DNA of 64,000 nucleotides from Halovenus halobia (GCF_051414135.1 NZ_JBLKOA010000001.1:1-64000); one strand, 5' to 3'. Shown: positions 43,560 through 51,642, numbered from the stretch's first letter. The notes: generated by a model not told the origin, from the sequence alone. Translations and numbers: made by a program.

Positions 43560-45057
43560 AGTTCAGCGCCCCCATGTGCTGACTCATCCGCGATTCAATC
43601 TCGTCCCGTTCAGCCTGTAAATCGCGTAGTTTCCCGAGTTCTTCCTGTACGTCTATGTCTTCTTCTGGTTCCGTCGTATCGACATAGAGCGCGATATTTA
43701 GGTTATACTCGTTCTCTTCGATTTCGTCCAGCGACACCGTTCGGCTAACTCGCTCTTCAGTCGTCCAGTTACGGAAATTCTTAACGATGTGGTCAAGACC
43801 CTCTTCAGTCAGAATATTCTGGTTCGATTCGTCTCTGTAGAAGTCTTCATCTGCGGCGTGAATGAACTGTACCTCGTTCTCACGTTCATCGGACTTGTCC
43901 GTATTCAGCACGAGGATAGCCGACGGGATACTGTTGTTTTGGAAAAGATTCTCCGGAAGCCCAACGATGGCTTCCACCATATCGTTCTCCAACATCGGCT
44001 TCCGGTAGCGCTCTTCGTGCTTTCGGAAGAGTACACCATGCGGAATGACGATAGCCGCCTTCCCGCCCGTCCCATCGCGGTCGGGCCGCTTCAACTGCTT
44101 CGCCATGTGCATGATGAACGCATAGTCGCCCCGGTCGGCGCGAGGGAGTTTCTCGTGCCAGTCGAAGCGTCCCCACGGGTCGTCCTGTAGTTCGTCTTTG
44201 GCCCAGTTAGCCGAGAACGGGAAGTTTGCCAGCACCCGGTCGAAGCGCGTCAGTTCGTTGTCCTCGTCGTTGGTGAACTCCGGACTCGCCAGCGAGTCCT
44301 CGCGTGAAATAGAGCCATTTAGCCCGTGGATAGAGAGATTCATGCGGGCGATAGCGGCTATGTCGGGATTGATTTCCTGTCCGGTGAGTTCGAGTTTCGA
44401 GGGGTCGCCACCCTGTTCCTCGCGGTAGTAACGGGCGGCCTCAATGAGCATACCACCGGAGCCAACGGTGGGGTCGTGGAACGTCATGCCGTCCTCGAAC
44501 TCGTCCACGAGACGAACGCAGAGATTGACGATATGCGGGGGCGTGAAAAATTGGCCCCCCGATTTGCCTTCTTCTTCGGCAAAGTGTCGAACCAAGTCCA
44601 TATACGCTTCCCCGAGCATGTCCGGGGGAACGCTGTCCCGGTCGAAGTTGTACTTCGAGAGGTGTTCGACCAGTCTCCCGAGCCGTTCGTCGCCAAGCGC
44701 GTCAGCCTCGATGTAGTCCGTTCCCTCGAAAATACCCTTGAGTTCCGGGTTTTCTTCGGTGAGCGCGTCAAAGGCTTCGTTCAGGGCTTGGTCTACGTTG
44801 TCCGAGACGGCGCGAACGTCTTCCCACGAATGTCCCTCGGGGACAACAGGAACATCGTAGAGGTTCTTCCGACGAGCGAAGTCTTCACCGTACTCGTCGA
44901 GATTCTGTTCGTATTGCTTCTCGAACTCATCGCTGATACTCTTGTAGTAGACGAGAGGAAGTATGAACTCCTTGTAGTCGGTCGGGTCAACGGCGTCCCG
45001 GATAATGTCTGCACACTCGAAGAGGTGGTTTTCGAGTTCGTCCAAAGAGATTGCCAT
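43552..45057 (-). CDS. hsdM: type I restriction enzyme, M (methyltransferase) subunit
   Basis: A 501-residue N6-adenine methyltransferase. The SAM-binding motif is DPTVGSGGML and the catalytic motif NFPF replaces the usual NPPF (residues about 280), a variant seen in type I M subunits. The N-terminal helical domain (residues 1-150) contacts HsdS. It is the first gene of the operon and overlaps hsdS by 8 nt (ATGAGTGA). The upstream gap of 108 nt to the divergent TBP-like gene should hold its promoter. Confidence 0.95.
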   Translation of the reverse strand: MAISLDELENHLFECADIIRDAVDPTDYKEFILPLVYYKSISDEFEKQYEQNLDEYGEDFARRKNLYDVPVVPEGHSWEDVRAVSDNVDQALNEAFDALTEENPELKGIFEGTDYIEADALGDERLGRLVEHLSKYNFDRDSVPPDMLGEAYMDLVRHFAEEEGKSGGQFFTPPHIVNLCVRLVDEFEDGMTFHDPTVGSGGMLIEAARYYREEQGGDPSKLELTGQEINPDIAAIARMNLSIHGLNGSISREDSLASPEFTNDEDNELTRFDRVLANFPFSANWAKDELQDDPWGRFDWHEKLPRADRGDYAFIMHMAKQLKRPDRDGTGGKAAIVIPHGVLFRKHEERYRKPMLENDMVEAIVGLPENLFQNNSIPSAILVLNTDKSDERENEVQFIHAADEDFYRDESNQNILTEEGLDHIVKNFRNWTTEERVSRTVSLDEIEENEYNLNIALYVDTTEPEEDIDVQEELGKLRDLQAERDEIESRMSQHMGALNYE

Positions 45058-45165
45058 AGACGTTCCATTTCACGGGAACGGGTTATTTGCTCCGGTGAAG
45101 TTCGAGAGCAAGAGACAGGGATATATACACCTCTCGGATTCTACGGTCTACCAGAAGCCCCTGAT

Positions 45166-45714
45166 ATGGAAATCGTCAGTACGATGGGAAGCGGCTCTCT
45201 CGGTCGAGAGTTAGATTTGGAAGTCCTCGTCAGCAGTCTTCAGAACCATCTTAATTCTTCTATCGACGCCAATTTCACGAGCAACGGGATGGCAACGGTT
45301 CGGTTAGAAGAGGGCGGGCCAGCCTACACTCTCTATCGGACAGGCTCATTTCAGATTCGAGGCGCGAAGACCGAAGACCTTCTGTCAGAAGCCGAAACCA
45401 GATTCAAAGAGGTGTTGTCCGAAATTGGCGTCGAGGTTCCCGATTACGAGTTCAGACACGTTACCTCGGTCTTCATGGAAGACCTCGCGCGAGAGGTGAA
45501 CTTGGAAGCCCTCACTATCGCTCTCGGGATGGAAGACTCCGAGTACGAACCCGAGCAATTTCCCGGCCTAATCTACCGACCGCCCGAACACGAAGTCACT
45601 CTACTGGTCTTCGCCAGTGGGAAAATCATCGTCGGTGGAACAACCGACCGCGTCGAAGCAAAATCTGCTATTCACCAATTGAAAGACGAACTCGCCGTGT
45701 TGGATAGGGTCTGA
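45166..45714 (+). CDS. divergent TATA-box-binding protein paralogue
   Basis: A 182-residue protein of TBP length with two half-repeats. The first half has MGSGSLGRELDLEVL and a TLYRTGSFQIRGAK strand; the second half has REVNLEALTIALGMEDSEYE, EQFPGLIYRPP and TLLVFASGKIIVGGTTDRVE, which match canonical archaeal TBP second repeats. The first half is strongly diverged: it lacks the FPGL motif. The ATG at 45166 is preceded by a TATA-like GGATATATAC about 40 nt upstream. It is divergent from the hsdMSR operon. It may direct transcription of element genes, but TFB contacts cannot be checked here. Confidence 0.85.
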   Translation: MEIVSTMGSGSLGRELDLEVLVSSLQNHLNSSIDANFTSNGMATVRLEEGGPAYTLYRTGSFQIRGAKTEDLLSEAETRFKEVLSEIGVEVPDYEFRHVTSVFMEDLAREVNLEALTIALGMEDSEYEPEQFPGLIYRPPEHEVTLLVFASGKIIVGGTTDRVEAKSAIHQLKDELAVLDRV

Positions 45715-45778
45715 TAGAAGCACAACAAAAATTTCACTTCAAGTTCATATACACCACCAATGACTCACGGGACATACT

Positions 45779-46204
45779 ATGAGTGAAATTGGCCTCGTCA
45801 GTTGCGTCAAGACCAAGCGAGAGGAACCAGCCACGCCGAAGAAACTCTACACATCCCCGTATTTTGATAAAATGAGGGCCTACGCCGGGCAGTATCACGA
45901 CGACTGGTGGATTCTATCGGCAAAGTATGGTCTGCTTGACCCTGACGGCGACCCTATCGAACCATATGACGAGACATTGAGTGGCGCGAGAGTTGCCAAG
46001 AGACGAGAGTGGGCTGAAACGCTGGCCGACCAGATGGAACAAGAAGGATTGCTCTCTGACGACATAACACTCGTTCTACACGCTGGTAAAGACTACTACG
46101 AAGAACTCCTTCCGCTGATTGAAGATACTGGTGTCAGCGTGGAAATTCCTACCGAGGGATTAGGTATTGGCGAAAAACAGGCGTGGTACAAGGAGCGGCT
46201 ATGA
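45779..46204 (+). CDS. DUF6884-like protein
   Basis: A 141-residue protein, MSEIGLVSCVKTKREEPATPKKLYTS, with YDDWWILSAKYGLLDP-like DWWILSAKYGLLDPDGD and LVLHAGKDYYEEL. This is the DUF6884 pattern (CVKTK near the N-terminus, SAKYGLLDP, HAGKxYY), a fold family related to YaaA-like proteins and DNA- or base-modifying enzymes. Its stop overlaps the next gene as ATGA. The pairing with a GIY-YIG-like gene beside an RM operon suggests a DNA-related role. Confidence 0.7.
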   Translation: MSEIGLVSCVKTKREEPATPKKLYTSPYFDKMRAYAGQYHDDWWILSAKYGLLDPDGDPIEPYDETLSGARVAKRREWAETLADQMEQEGLLSDDITLVLHAGKDYYEELLPLIEDTGVSVEIPTEGLGIGEKQAWYKERL

Positions 46205-46851
46205 CGAGCAAAAAAGAAATCTGGCACGAATGGACTGGCCGGTATATTGATACAAAATGCCCGATTCCTCTGTTCGAGACTGACGATAGCCAAGTCGTTC
46301 AGTACAAGAACTACGGAAAAGATGACAGACGAATCCTGAAGCGAAGCGAAAGAATGGAAGAGCGTGTGCGAAATGAAGGAAGAAAGGTAATCAACGATTG
46401 GGAGACGACTGACCACACCTATGATGGTCTTATCTACCTGATGTACTGGCTTGACGAAGGGGCCGTTGTTCCTCTCTATGTTGGAAAGGCTGGCAAATAC
46501 GGGCGGGACGGTGAAGGTTTGAGCGCCAATCTACAAGGCCTTCGAGGAACGAGTACCGGGAAGTTTGCTCGGTGGGGTGATGGCCACTACTATCACATTG
46601 GGAACTTGAGCGCCGTTGTTTTCGACCACGACAAGAACCAGAAGCAGAAGTACGCAAAGTGGGCCGACCGGCTCTTTGAAGATGGCAGACAACTCCGCCG
46701 ACCGACCTACTTTTGGACGAAAGCATGGCGGGAAGACGATGTTGGCCTCTATCACGACTTTGAGGAAACGCTTGAGAAACTCGAATACCAGATTATTGGG
46801 TTAGTTTCTGACCTGTATCCTGACCGGTTACTGAACGACGAAGGAGCGTGA
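46201..46851 (+). CDS. GIY-YIG-like nuclease-fold protein
   Basis: A 216-residue protein. The segment YDGLIYLMYWLDEGAVVPLYVGKAGKYGR has the order of a GIY-YIG site: GLIYLMYW for the first strand and PLYVGKAGK for the second, followed by a basic helix. A later acidic residue suitable for metal binding occurs in the ETLEKLEYQIIGL region. The start at 46201 overlaps the stop of the DUF6884-like gene. I believe this is a nuclease-fold protein, with activity unproven. No HNH or RE motif is present. Confidence 0.65.
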   Translation: MTSKKEIWHEWTGRYIDTKCPIPLFETDDSQVVQYKNYGKDDRRILKRSERMEERVRNEGRKVINDWETTDHTYDGLIYLMYWLDEGAVVPLYVGKAGKYGRDGEGLSANLQGLRGTSTGKFARWGDGHYYHIGNLSAVVFDHDKNQKQKYAKWADRLFEDGRQLRRPTYFWTKAWREDDVGLYHDFEETLEKLEYQIIGLVSDLYPDRLLNDEGA

Positions 46852-46925
46852 GGTCATGCCTTACTCGACCCGACCGACGACGAACGCGAGGTTGTCGAAG
46901 AGTCTAATTCTGGTCTTGGGTCGTC

Positions 46926-47531
46926 TTATTGTGGGGCGTCAAGATGGTCAGACCCACGGAGTTCGTCCTGAATCTCGTCTACCGTGCGACGTTCAATCTC
47001 GAAGTCGGGGTCGTCGGTGGAGTTGAATGGAACTCCGTCGTTTCGGAAGGCGTCTTCCGGTGGTTCGTCCAGCACGAAGTTGCCGTTCTCTACTACCTCT
47101 ACGAAGTCCCACGGGAAGTGATGTTCCCACGGGCCTTCTTCCTCTAAGTCGCTAACGTCTACGTCGTCAACCACGACGAAGCGGAAGTCTTCGTCCGGAT
47201 ACGCCGTCTGGTAAACGTCCTGAATCAGACGTAGACCGTCGCGTCTTCGGGGCTTCCAATAATCCTCGAACTGCGAGTTTTCATAGTCATATTCGCCGTT
47301 GTCGAGGTACTCTTCCCATACGTGTTCAGCCTCACTGATACCGGGAATCTCCGCCTCGACCCTCAAATGCTGGTTGCCGGAGGCGAATACTGGAATCTCT
47401 TCGACATGGCTCCAATACTGCACCCATCCCACCGGTACGGCTCTGTGGTCAGGGTGTGGGTTCACCGACACCGTATCGTCGCGGTCGAAGCACAGCACGA
47501 TTCTTTCCGTCGATTCTACAGGGTTGCTCAC
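46926..47531 (-). CDS. HAD-like protein of haloarchaeal mobile elements
   Basis: A 201-residue protein that opens with VLCFDRDDTVSVNPHP, a HAD-type nucleophile motif (DRDDT), followed by VGWVQYWSHVEEIPVFASGNQHLR, where the small-residue motif II would be. The C-terminal half is acidic and unique. The second acidic metal-binding motif may be VVVDDVDVSD. Similar proteins occur on haloarchaeal plasmids and viruses; the substrate is unknown. The gene is flanked by a 14-bp direct repeat (46890-46903 and 47614-47627). Confidence 0.7.
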   Translation of the reverse strand: MSNPVESTERIVLCFDRDDTVSVNPHPDHRAVPVGWVQYWSHVEEIPVFASGNQHLRVEAEIPGISEAEHVWEEYLDNGEYDYENSQFEDYWKPRRRDGLRLIQDVYQTAYPDEDFRFVVVDDVDVSDLEEEGPWEHHFPWDFVEVVENGNFVLDEPPEDAFRNDGVPFNSTDDPDFEIERRTVDEIQDELRGSDHLDAPQ

Positions 47532-48167
47532 TGGCCGCTACCTCTATGTCATATAGTCGGTAAGAAATCTGAAAAGGATTCCGGCGACCCCACACTTGAC
47601 ACCGACGAGCGCGGGTTGTCGAAGAGTGCTTGGGTGTGTATTGCGTCCAAAGGTAATTCATTGACAATAGCCTTATCAGAGTATGACATACTATATATTA
47701 TCATAAACTGTCATTTTGTCGTCTCTGTTCATCTCTTCTGATACCCCTATTGAGAATTAAAAGTGGGAAATTGCCGCTTTAACCCACTCTAACGCTAATA
47801 CCCCTATCATGAATTACGTTCTCTTCTGATACCCCTATCATGTCAGTAGACGTAAGTGTTAAGGCCCCGTAGTCCCAAAACATGAGTGTGCTCTGACCAC
47901 CATCACTACAAACCGAATGAATAGGACGACGCCGCCGGGTCAGTTGTGGAAGGTTGGCCCCGGTATCGGCGTCGAGCAAGTGAGAGACAGGTTTCCCTGC
48001 ACTCTCCATCTGTTTCTAACAGTTGGCGAGTGATAGTCATTGGGGCCTACTCTCGAATACCGACTCAAACGTGAATCAGAGAACTATCACCAATATCGGC
48101 AGACGCACTGAAGACCAACTATCAACCATGGCGACCATCCACAACGACAGCAAGAGGGAACGCAAGT
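47532..48167. other. A+T-rich non-coding region with short repeats (replication-origin candidate)
   Basis: A 636-nt gap lies upstream of the hypothetical gene at 48168. It contains AGTATGACATACT (47680-47692), a perfect 6+1+6 palindrome followed by TATATATTA. Repeats follow: CTCTTCTGATACCCCTAT at 47733-47750 and again exactly at 47821-47838, and a third core copy ATACCCCTAT at 47798-47807. All three are near CATGAATTA-like bases. Short direct repeats beside a primase-like gene are typical of plasmid origins (iterons). No supportable gene is seen here. Confidence 0.45.
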
Positions 48168-48638
48168 ATGAGTAGTGAGAATATTGACTGGCAACGACTC
48201 GTTGAGGCAGTTGGTGAACGACGAGGTACCGACCCGGCTCAAAAAGAGACGACGATTGATTGGACGAAGGCAGGGGAACTACCAGCGGCTTCACAGAGGT
48301 TCGACCAGGACGTAGCACGAATCCAAACGGAAGAAGCCGGAATCGCTCGTCGGTTGCTCCAGCACCCGCTTTTCACCCCCTCATATCTTGAGGTGGACAG
48401 CGGGAATCGCCGTCCCCAACAGGTCAAACCCGAATATTATACTCGTGGCCGAATCACCGCAGTAAACGGGTATATCCCTATCGGAATCGTAAAAATCCAA
48501 GCAACAAAACGCAAGAGTTCTGGTCATTACAAGGTTGTCTCACCCTGTAGAGGGAGTGCCGAAAGTGACGATACTCGTCCCGGTAGCAAGTATAACCAGA
48601 GAGAGATTCCACAACCGGAAAATCCGTTGAATTGGTAG
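48168..48638 (+). CDS. hypothetical protein upstream of the primase-like gene
   Basis: A 156-residue protein beginning MSSENIDWQRLVEAVGERRG. The middle (HPLFTPSYLEVDSGNRRPQQVKP) and the basic C-terminal half (KIQATKRKSSGHYKVVSP) have no recognisable domain. Many Lys and Arg residues in the second half would suit DNA binding. It is read on the same strand as the primase-like gene 230 nt downstream, after the repeat-rich region. I do not recognise the family, and the reading frame is accepted because of size, coherent composition and position. Confidence 0.6.
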   Translation: MSSENIDWQRLVEAVGERRGTDPAQKETTIDWTKAGELPAASQRFDQDVARIQTEEAGIARRLLQHPLFTPSYLEVDSGNRRPQQVKPEYYTRGRITAVNGYIPIGIVKIQATKRKSSGHYKVVSPCRGSAESDDTRPGSKYNQREIPQPENPLNW

Positions 48639-48809
48639 TAGGTTCAGCGGTCTTGTTATTCGCTATTGTCTCATCGGTCGAACTCTGTGATTGAATCGTT
48701 TCAAACCTCGAAATGACAAGGTAAAGGCCGTGATAACCGTTTTTAGGGCAGAAATACTACACCAGAATAGACACCAACACAGAAACGCGCCGCTCGACCT
48801 CGAAGCGCA

Positions 48810-48872
48810 ATGAAGGGAAGGATGTCCTTGCCCGGAGAGCCTTCCCGAGTACTGAAACGAGGCCAGCAATGA
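48810..48872 (+). CDS. 20-aa upstream ORF overlapping the primase-like gene
   Basis: A short frame MKGRMSLPGEPSRVLKRGQQ ends in TGA at 48870-48872 and overlaps the ATG of the next gene as ATGA. Inside it, GGGAAGG (48815-48821) and CCTTCCC (48840-48846) form a 7-bp stem. The arrangement could tune translation of the replication protein (leader peptide with a hairpin). A chance overlap cannot be excluded; the peptide has no known relatives that I can name. Confidence 0.35.
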   Translation: MKGRMSLPGEPSRVLKRGQQ

Positions 48873-50452
48873 GTAATACGAACACCACGAATATAACCCT
48901 AACGCATAGACAAGAGAACACCTCTAACGCGGTTGACCCGGCGAGCAAATACCACCTGTCCGTTCGATACGGGCGAATCGTTGACGGTGATTTTCGGCAG
49001 TTCCCTCGTCTTCGGTCAATCTACGAACCGATACCTGCGGAAGCCGAGTTCGCGTCACCCATCTATCTCCTGACCGAGAGTCAACACGAACGAAACAATG
49101 AGCGAGTCGCCAATGGGACAGAGTATCAAGTTAAGACGAACATCGCCCGCGAGATTCAAGACGAATGTGAGAACGAAGGTCGTGTTCTGAACCCGATTCT
49201 CGTGGAATCTGACGCTCGTGACGAAGGGTGCGAGTTTGAAGAGATGAAACGGTGGATTGCCAATTTCATTTCCGACGTGCTCCCGATTGGGCCACGAGAC
49301 TGCCAGTTCTACTACTCCGGAAACCGTTCGATACACGCTCACGTTCCGCTCTTCATACAGTCCAAAGCGGGGCTAATCCGACTCAAGGAACAGGCTACGG
49401 AGTTCAACAACGAGAACAATGCTATCTTGGACGCAAGTATCTACAGCCGTAAGCGCCAGTTCCGGCTTCTCGGGGTCGAACACGGGAAGACTGGCGACAA
49501 GAAAATCTCGGTCGGACTGAATGATACTGACCAGCAGATTGCTCAAGCGATAGTGGACGCCGACGTAGAGAAACCGGACACATACTACGATTTCCTTGTT
49601 GACGTGTTCGGACAGTCTCCGTTTGTGGGCGACAACATTCTCACTGTCCCGACTGACTCGAAGTCCGGAGAGGGAAGCAAGAGAACGAAGTCCGCGATTC
49701 AGGACTATGACCAGCCGCCATCCGACCCGAACCTACACGGACGATACTGGCGTCATTATACCGACAAGCCGGTCAGCCCTTACGCGAACGCCGACGCGGA
49801 CGACACCCGTAGTTTGACCATCGTTCAGGTGATTGAGAACGTATTCGAGGAAGGCAGGTACCACTACGCACCGTGCGAAGTCCTTGGAATGGTTGGCGGT
49901 GGCGGTGAGTACACGGTCTTCGGAGACGACGAGACGGTATCACGTCCGGTCAAACTGTCAGGTGAAGACTACCCCAAGTGGGACTACGAGCGAGGTGACT
50001 ACGTAGTCATTCTTGGGGGAAAGAGCAACCGTTCGATAATCCTCAATGTGGGAGAGGTCGAAGCAAGCCTCGCGTCCGCAACCCTTGAAAGAGACGGTCG
50101 AGAAGCCGCTATCGGCCTGTTAGACGAGTGGGGATATGACGTAGGCAAGTCAGGGATGAACGGGTCGCCACGACCACCAGCGAGTGCGGAGCAGACCGAG
50201 GTGATGGAACGAAAACACACGGTCGAGAGGAAGAGTTTCGACCACTTCGAAGACGAAGAGTCCGTGGCTGTTTCGGTGGCGTGCCACCTACTTGCCGTCG
50301 GCGGTTGGGACGTGACGTGGAACTGGTTCAAGCGCGAATACGAGAAAGTCGAGCGGTTCGACCCACGAGTGACCTACGAAAAACTGTCCGCCATTATCGA
50401 GTGCTACCCCGAGGATTACGACCATATCCAAGTTCCCGAGTGTCCCTCATAG
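48869..50452 (+). CDS. primase-like replication protein (AEP/Prim-Pol type)
   Basis: A 527-residue protein with the signs of an archaeo-eukaryotic primase. VLPIGPRDCQFYYSGNRSIHAHVPLF contains the S-G-x-R-x-x-H segment that follows the catalytic acids, and LDASIYSRKRQFRLLGVEH matches the downstream D-x-x-x-Y-x-x-x-R-x-x-R-L region. An upstream acidic pair in ILVESDARDEG may supply metal ligands. The C-terminal 300 residues are unassigned. Proteins of this type replicate haloarchaeal plasmids. I infer that it starts replication of the excised element from the repeat region upstream. Confidence 0.75.
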   Translation: MSNTNTTNITLTHRQENTSNAVDPASKYHLSVRYGRIVDGDFRQFPRLRSIYEPIPAEAEFASPIYLLTESQHERNNERVANGTEYQVKTNIAREIQDECENEGRVLNPILVESDARDEGCEFEEMKRWIANFISDVLPIGPRDCQFYYSGNRSIHAHVPLFIQSKAGLIRLKEQATEFNNENNAILDASIYSRKRQFRLLGVEHGKTGDKKISVGLNDTDQQIAQAIVDADVEKPDTYYDFLVDVFGQSPFVGDNILTVPTDSKSGEGSKRTKSAIQDYDQPPSDPNLHGRYWRHYTDKPVSPYANADADDTRSLTIVQVIENVFEEGRYHYAPCEVLGMVGGGGEYTVFGDDETVSRPVKLSGEDYPKWDYERGDYVVILGGKSNRSIILNVGEVEASLASATLERDGREAAIGLLDEWGYDVGKSGMNGSPRPPASAEQTEVMERKHTVERKSFDHFEDEESVAVSVACHLLAVGGWDVTWNWFKREYEKVERFDPRVTYEKLSAIIECYPEDYDHIQVPECPS

Positions 50453-50571
50453 CGCACACTGTAATGCAAGAACTGTATTGTATATTGCAGGGATTGGCCG
50501 AAGAGGCCTTCAAACGCATATGTTCGAGTAGCGGCACGAATCAGACATATAAAGGGTGGTCTACCAACAAG

Positions 50572-50613
50572 AATGCCCTGTAGGGCATTAATGCCAAAAT
50601 CCACATTAATGCC
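50572..50613. promoter_or_regulatory. operator for the ribbon-helix-helix gene
   Basis: AATGCCC-TGTA-GGGCATT (50572-50589) is a perfect 7-bp dyad, and CATTAATGCC occurs twice (50586-50595 and 50604-50613), 18 bp apart. A TATA-like CATATAAAG lies at 50547-50555, so the dyad covers the expected transcription start, ahead of the ATG at 50631. The spacing of the repeats is typical of ribbon-helix-helix dimers. Self-repression is the natural model. Confidence 0.65.
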
Positions 50614-50630
50614 GAAAAGCACATTCCTGT

Positions 50631-50876
50631 ATGACCGACAAGAGCCAGCGCACGGTCTACCTCGAAGAAGACTTGGAAGATTGGATAGAGGAACTGGCGG
50701 AGTACCACGACCGGAACTTCAGCGAACAGGTGTCCCTGCTGTTGCAGTACGCTCGGACAAAGTACGACGAGGAAGCCCCCGAAGACGAACAGCGGATAGT
50801 CAAACGCGCCCAACTCAAGCGGAAGATAGCCCGGCTCGAAGACGAACTTGAACAGAATCCGCCACCGGAAGAGTAG
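50631..50876 (+). CDS. ribbon-helix-helix (CopG-like) DNA-binding protein
   Basis: An 81-residue protein. Residues 7-45 form the RHH fold: QRTVYLEEDLEDWIEELAEYHDRNFSEQVSLLLQ, where the strand that binds DNA is TVYLEED. The rest is a heptad coiled coil that mediates oligomerisation (RIVKRAQLKRKIARLEDEL). It controls copy number on other archaeal plasmids. Operator-like repeats lie directly upstream, so it is expected to regulate itself. The gene is monocistronic. Confidence 0.82.
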   Translation: MTDKSQRTVYLEEDLEDWIEELAEYHDRNFSEQVSLLLQYARTKYDEEAPEDEQRIVKRAQLKRKIARLEDELEQNPPPEE

Positions 50877-51387
50877 TGGGGCAACCGGCTGAACCGGTAT
50901 CTCCTTGTCATTTCCTATCTTGGAATGAATTGTCTCAAACCCGATTTTTAGGATGTTGGGGGTGTGACTACTACCGGTCGCTCTCAAATCGACACCGGGG
51001 GTGTTTTCGCAAAACCCACGGGGCGTCTATAGAATTATCAGATTATAATCCAAAATGGCAATCTTCTGAAATTGGTGGCGGACTCTGACTGACAACCTAT
51101 CACTTTCTTGACTGGTGGGTGAACGGAGAAAACCGGTTCTTAGGCACTCTACTGACGGTTTAGGCGCAGGCGGAGAGACGTGTAGCCCACCTCTACCGGA
51201 CACAGGGGCCGTCCCTCTGGTGAGCCACCCGACTGGTACACACTCGAATAGACAGCACGCACCAGCAAAGCGCGTGACACAGTATCACACACCCACCGGC
51301 CACCGGGGACGACCGTCGGGGTACCGGGGGACTGGTGGTCGGGGCCGCCGGGACTGGCCCCGGCTGGTGGGGGACGGGGACACCCCC
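50877..51387. other. gene-poor G+C-rich stretch
   Basis: About 510 nt without a supportable gene. The long open frames on both strands here look like composition effects: the plus-strand 126-codon frame from 51115 and the minus-strand 174-codon frame over 51149-51673 have no domain and odd composition. The last part (from about 51250) is unusually G+C-rich with runs of C and G for a plasmid segment. It may carry an antisense or structural RNA, but nothing clear is visible. Confidence 0.4.
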
Positions 51388-51549
51388 CTACTCGCTGACC
51401 CGCTCGTAGCGTTCGCCGTCTACGAGGAACCCCCCTTCGACCCGCTCGACAGGGATACCCCCCTTCCACGCGCCATACCCGAGTTGGCGCTTTGAGAGAC
51501 GGCGACCGGACTCCACCCCCTCGAACTCGGCGTCCATCGGGTAGGTCAC
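51388..51549 (-). CDS. possible 53-aa small protein
   Basis: A short minus-strand frame, (V)TYPMDAEFEGVESGRRLSK...GYGAWKGGIPVERVEGGF, ending at TAG 51388-51390. It starts at GTG 51549, overlapping the upstream tiny frame as GTGA, or at ATG 51537 (49 residues). The composition (acidic, with Tyr/Trp/Gly) is that of a real small haloarchaeal protein. No motif recognised. It lies in an otherwise G+C-rich, gene-poor stretch. Confidence 0.4.
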   Translation of the reverse strand: MTYPMDAEFEGVESGRRLSKRQLGYGAWKGGIPVERVEGGFLVDGERYERVSE

Positions 51550-51642
51550 AGACCACGATTGGCGCTGGTGGGTATCGAGAGTTTCGGTGGCTCGTTAGCC
51601 GCGACCCGCTGAACTTGCTCCGGCTCTTCCTCTGACAGTCAT
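51546..51642 (-). pseudogene. possible tiny upstream ORF with frameshift
   Basis: An ATG at 51642 opens MTVR; skipping one G in AGAGGAAG then gives EEPEQVQRVAANEPPKLSI... ending at TGA 51546-51548, which overlaps the GTG start of the 53-residue frame. The +1 break is the reason to call it disrupted. The second part is protein-like and the GTGA overlap supports coupling, but the evidence is only compositional. Confidence 0.25.

Noticed and set aside
46860..46990. Short plus-strand frame MPYSTRPTTNARL...
   Set aside because: It runs antisense into the HAD-like gene and its composition is arginine-rich, so it is probably not a gene.
47779..48009. 76-codon minus-strand frame in the repeat region
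   Set aside because: Overlaps the repeat cluster and has no coherent composition or neighbour.
50877..51387. Possible structured RNA in the G+C-rich stretch
   Set aside because: No convincing stem set could be drawn by eye and no known RNA family is recognisable.
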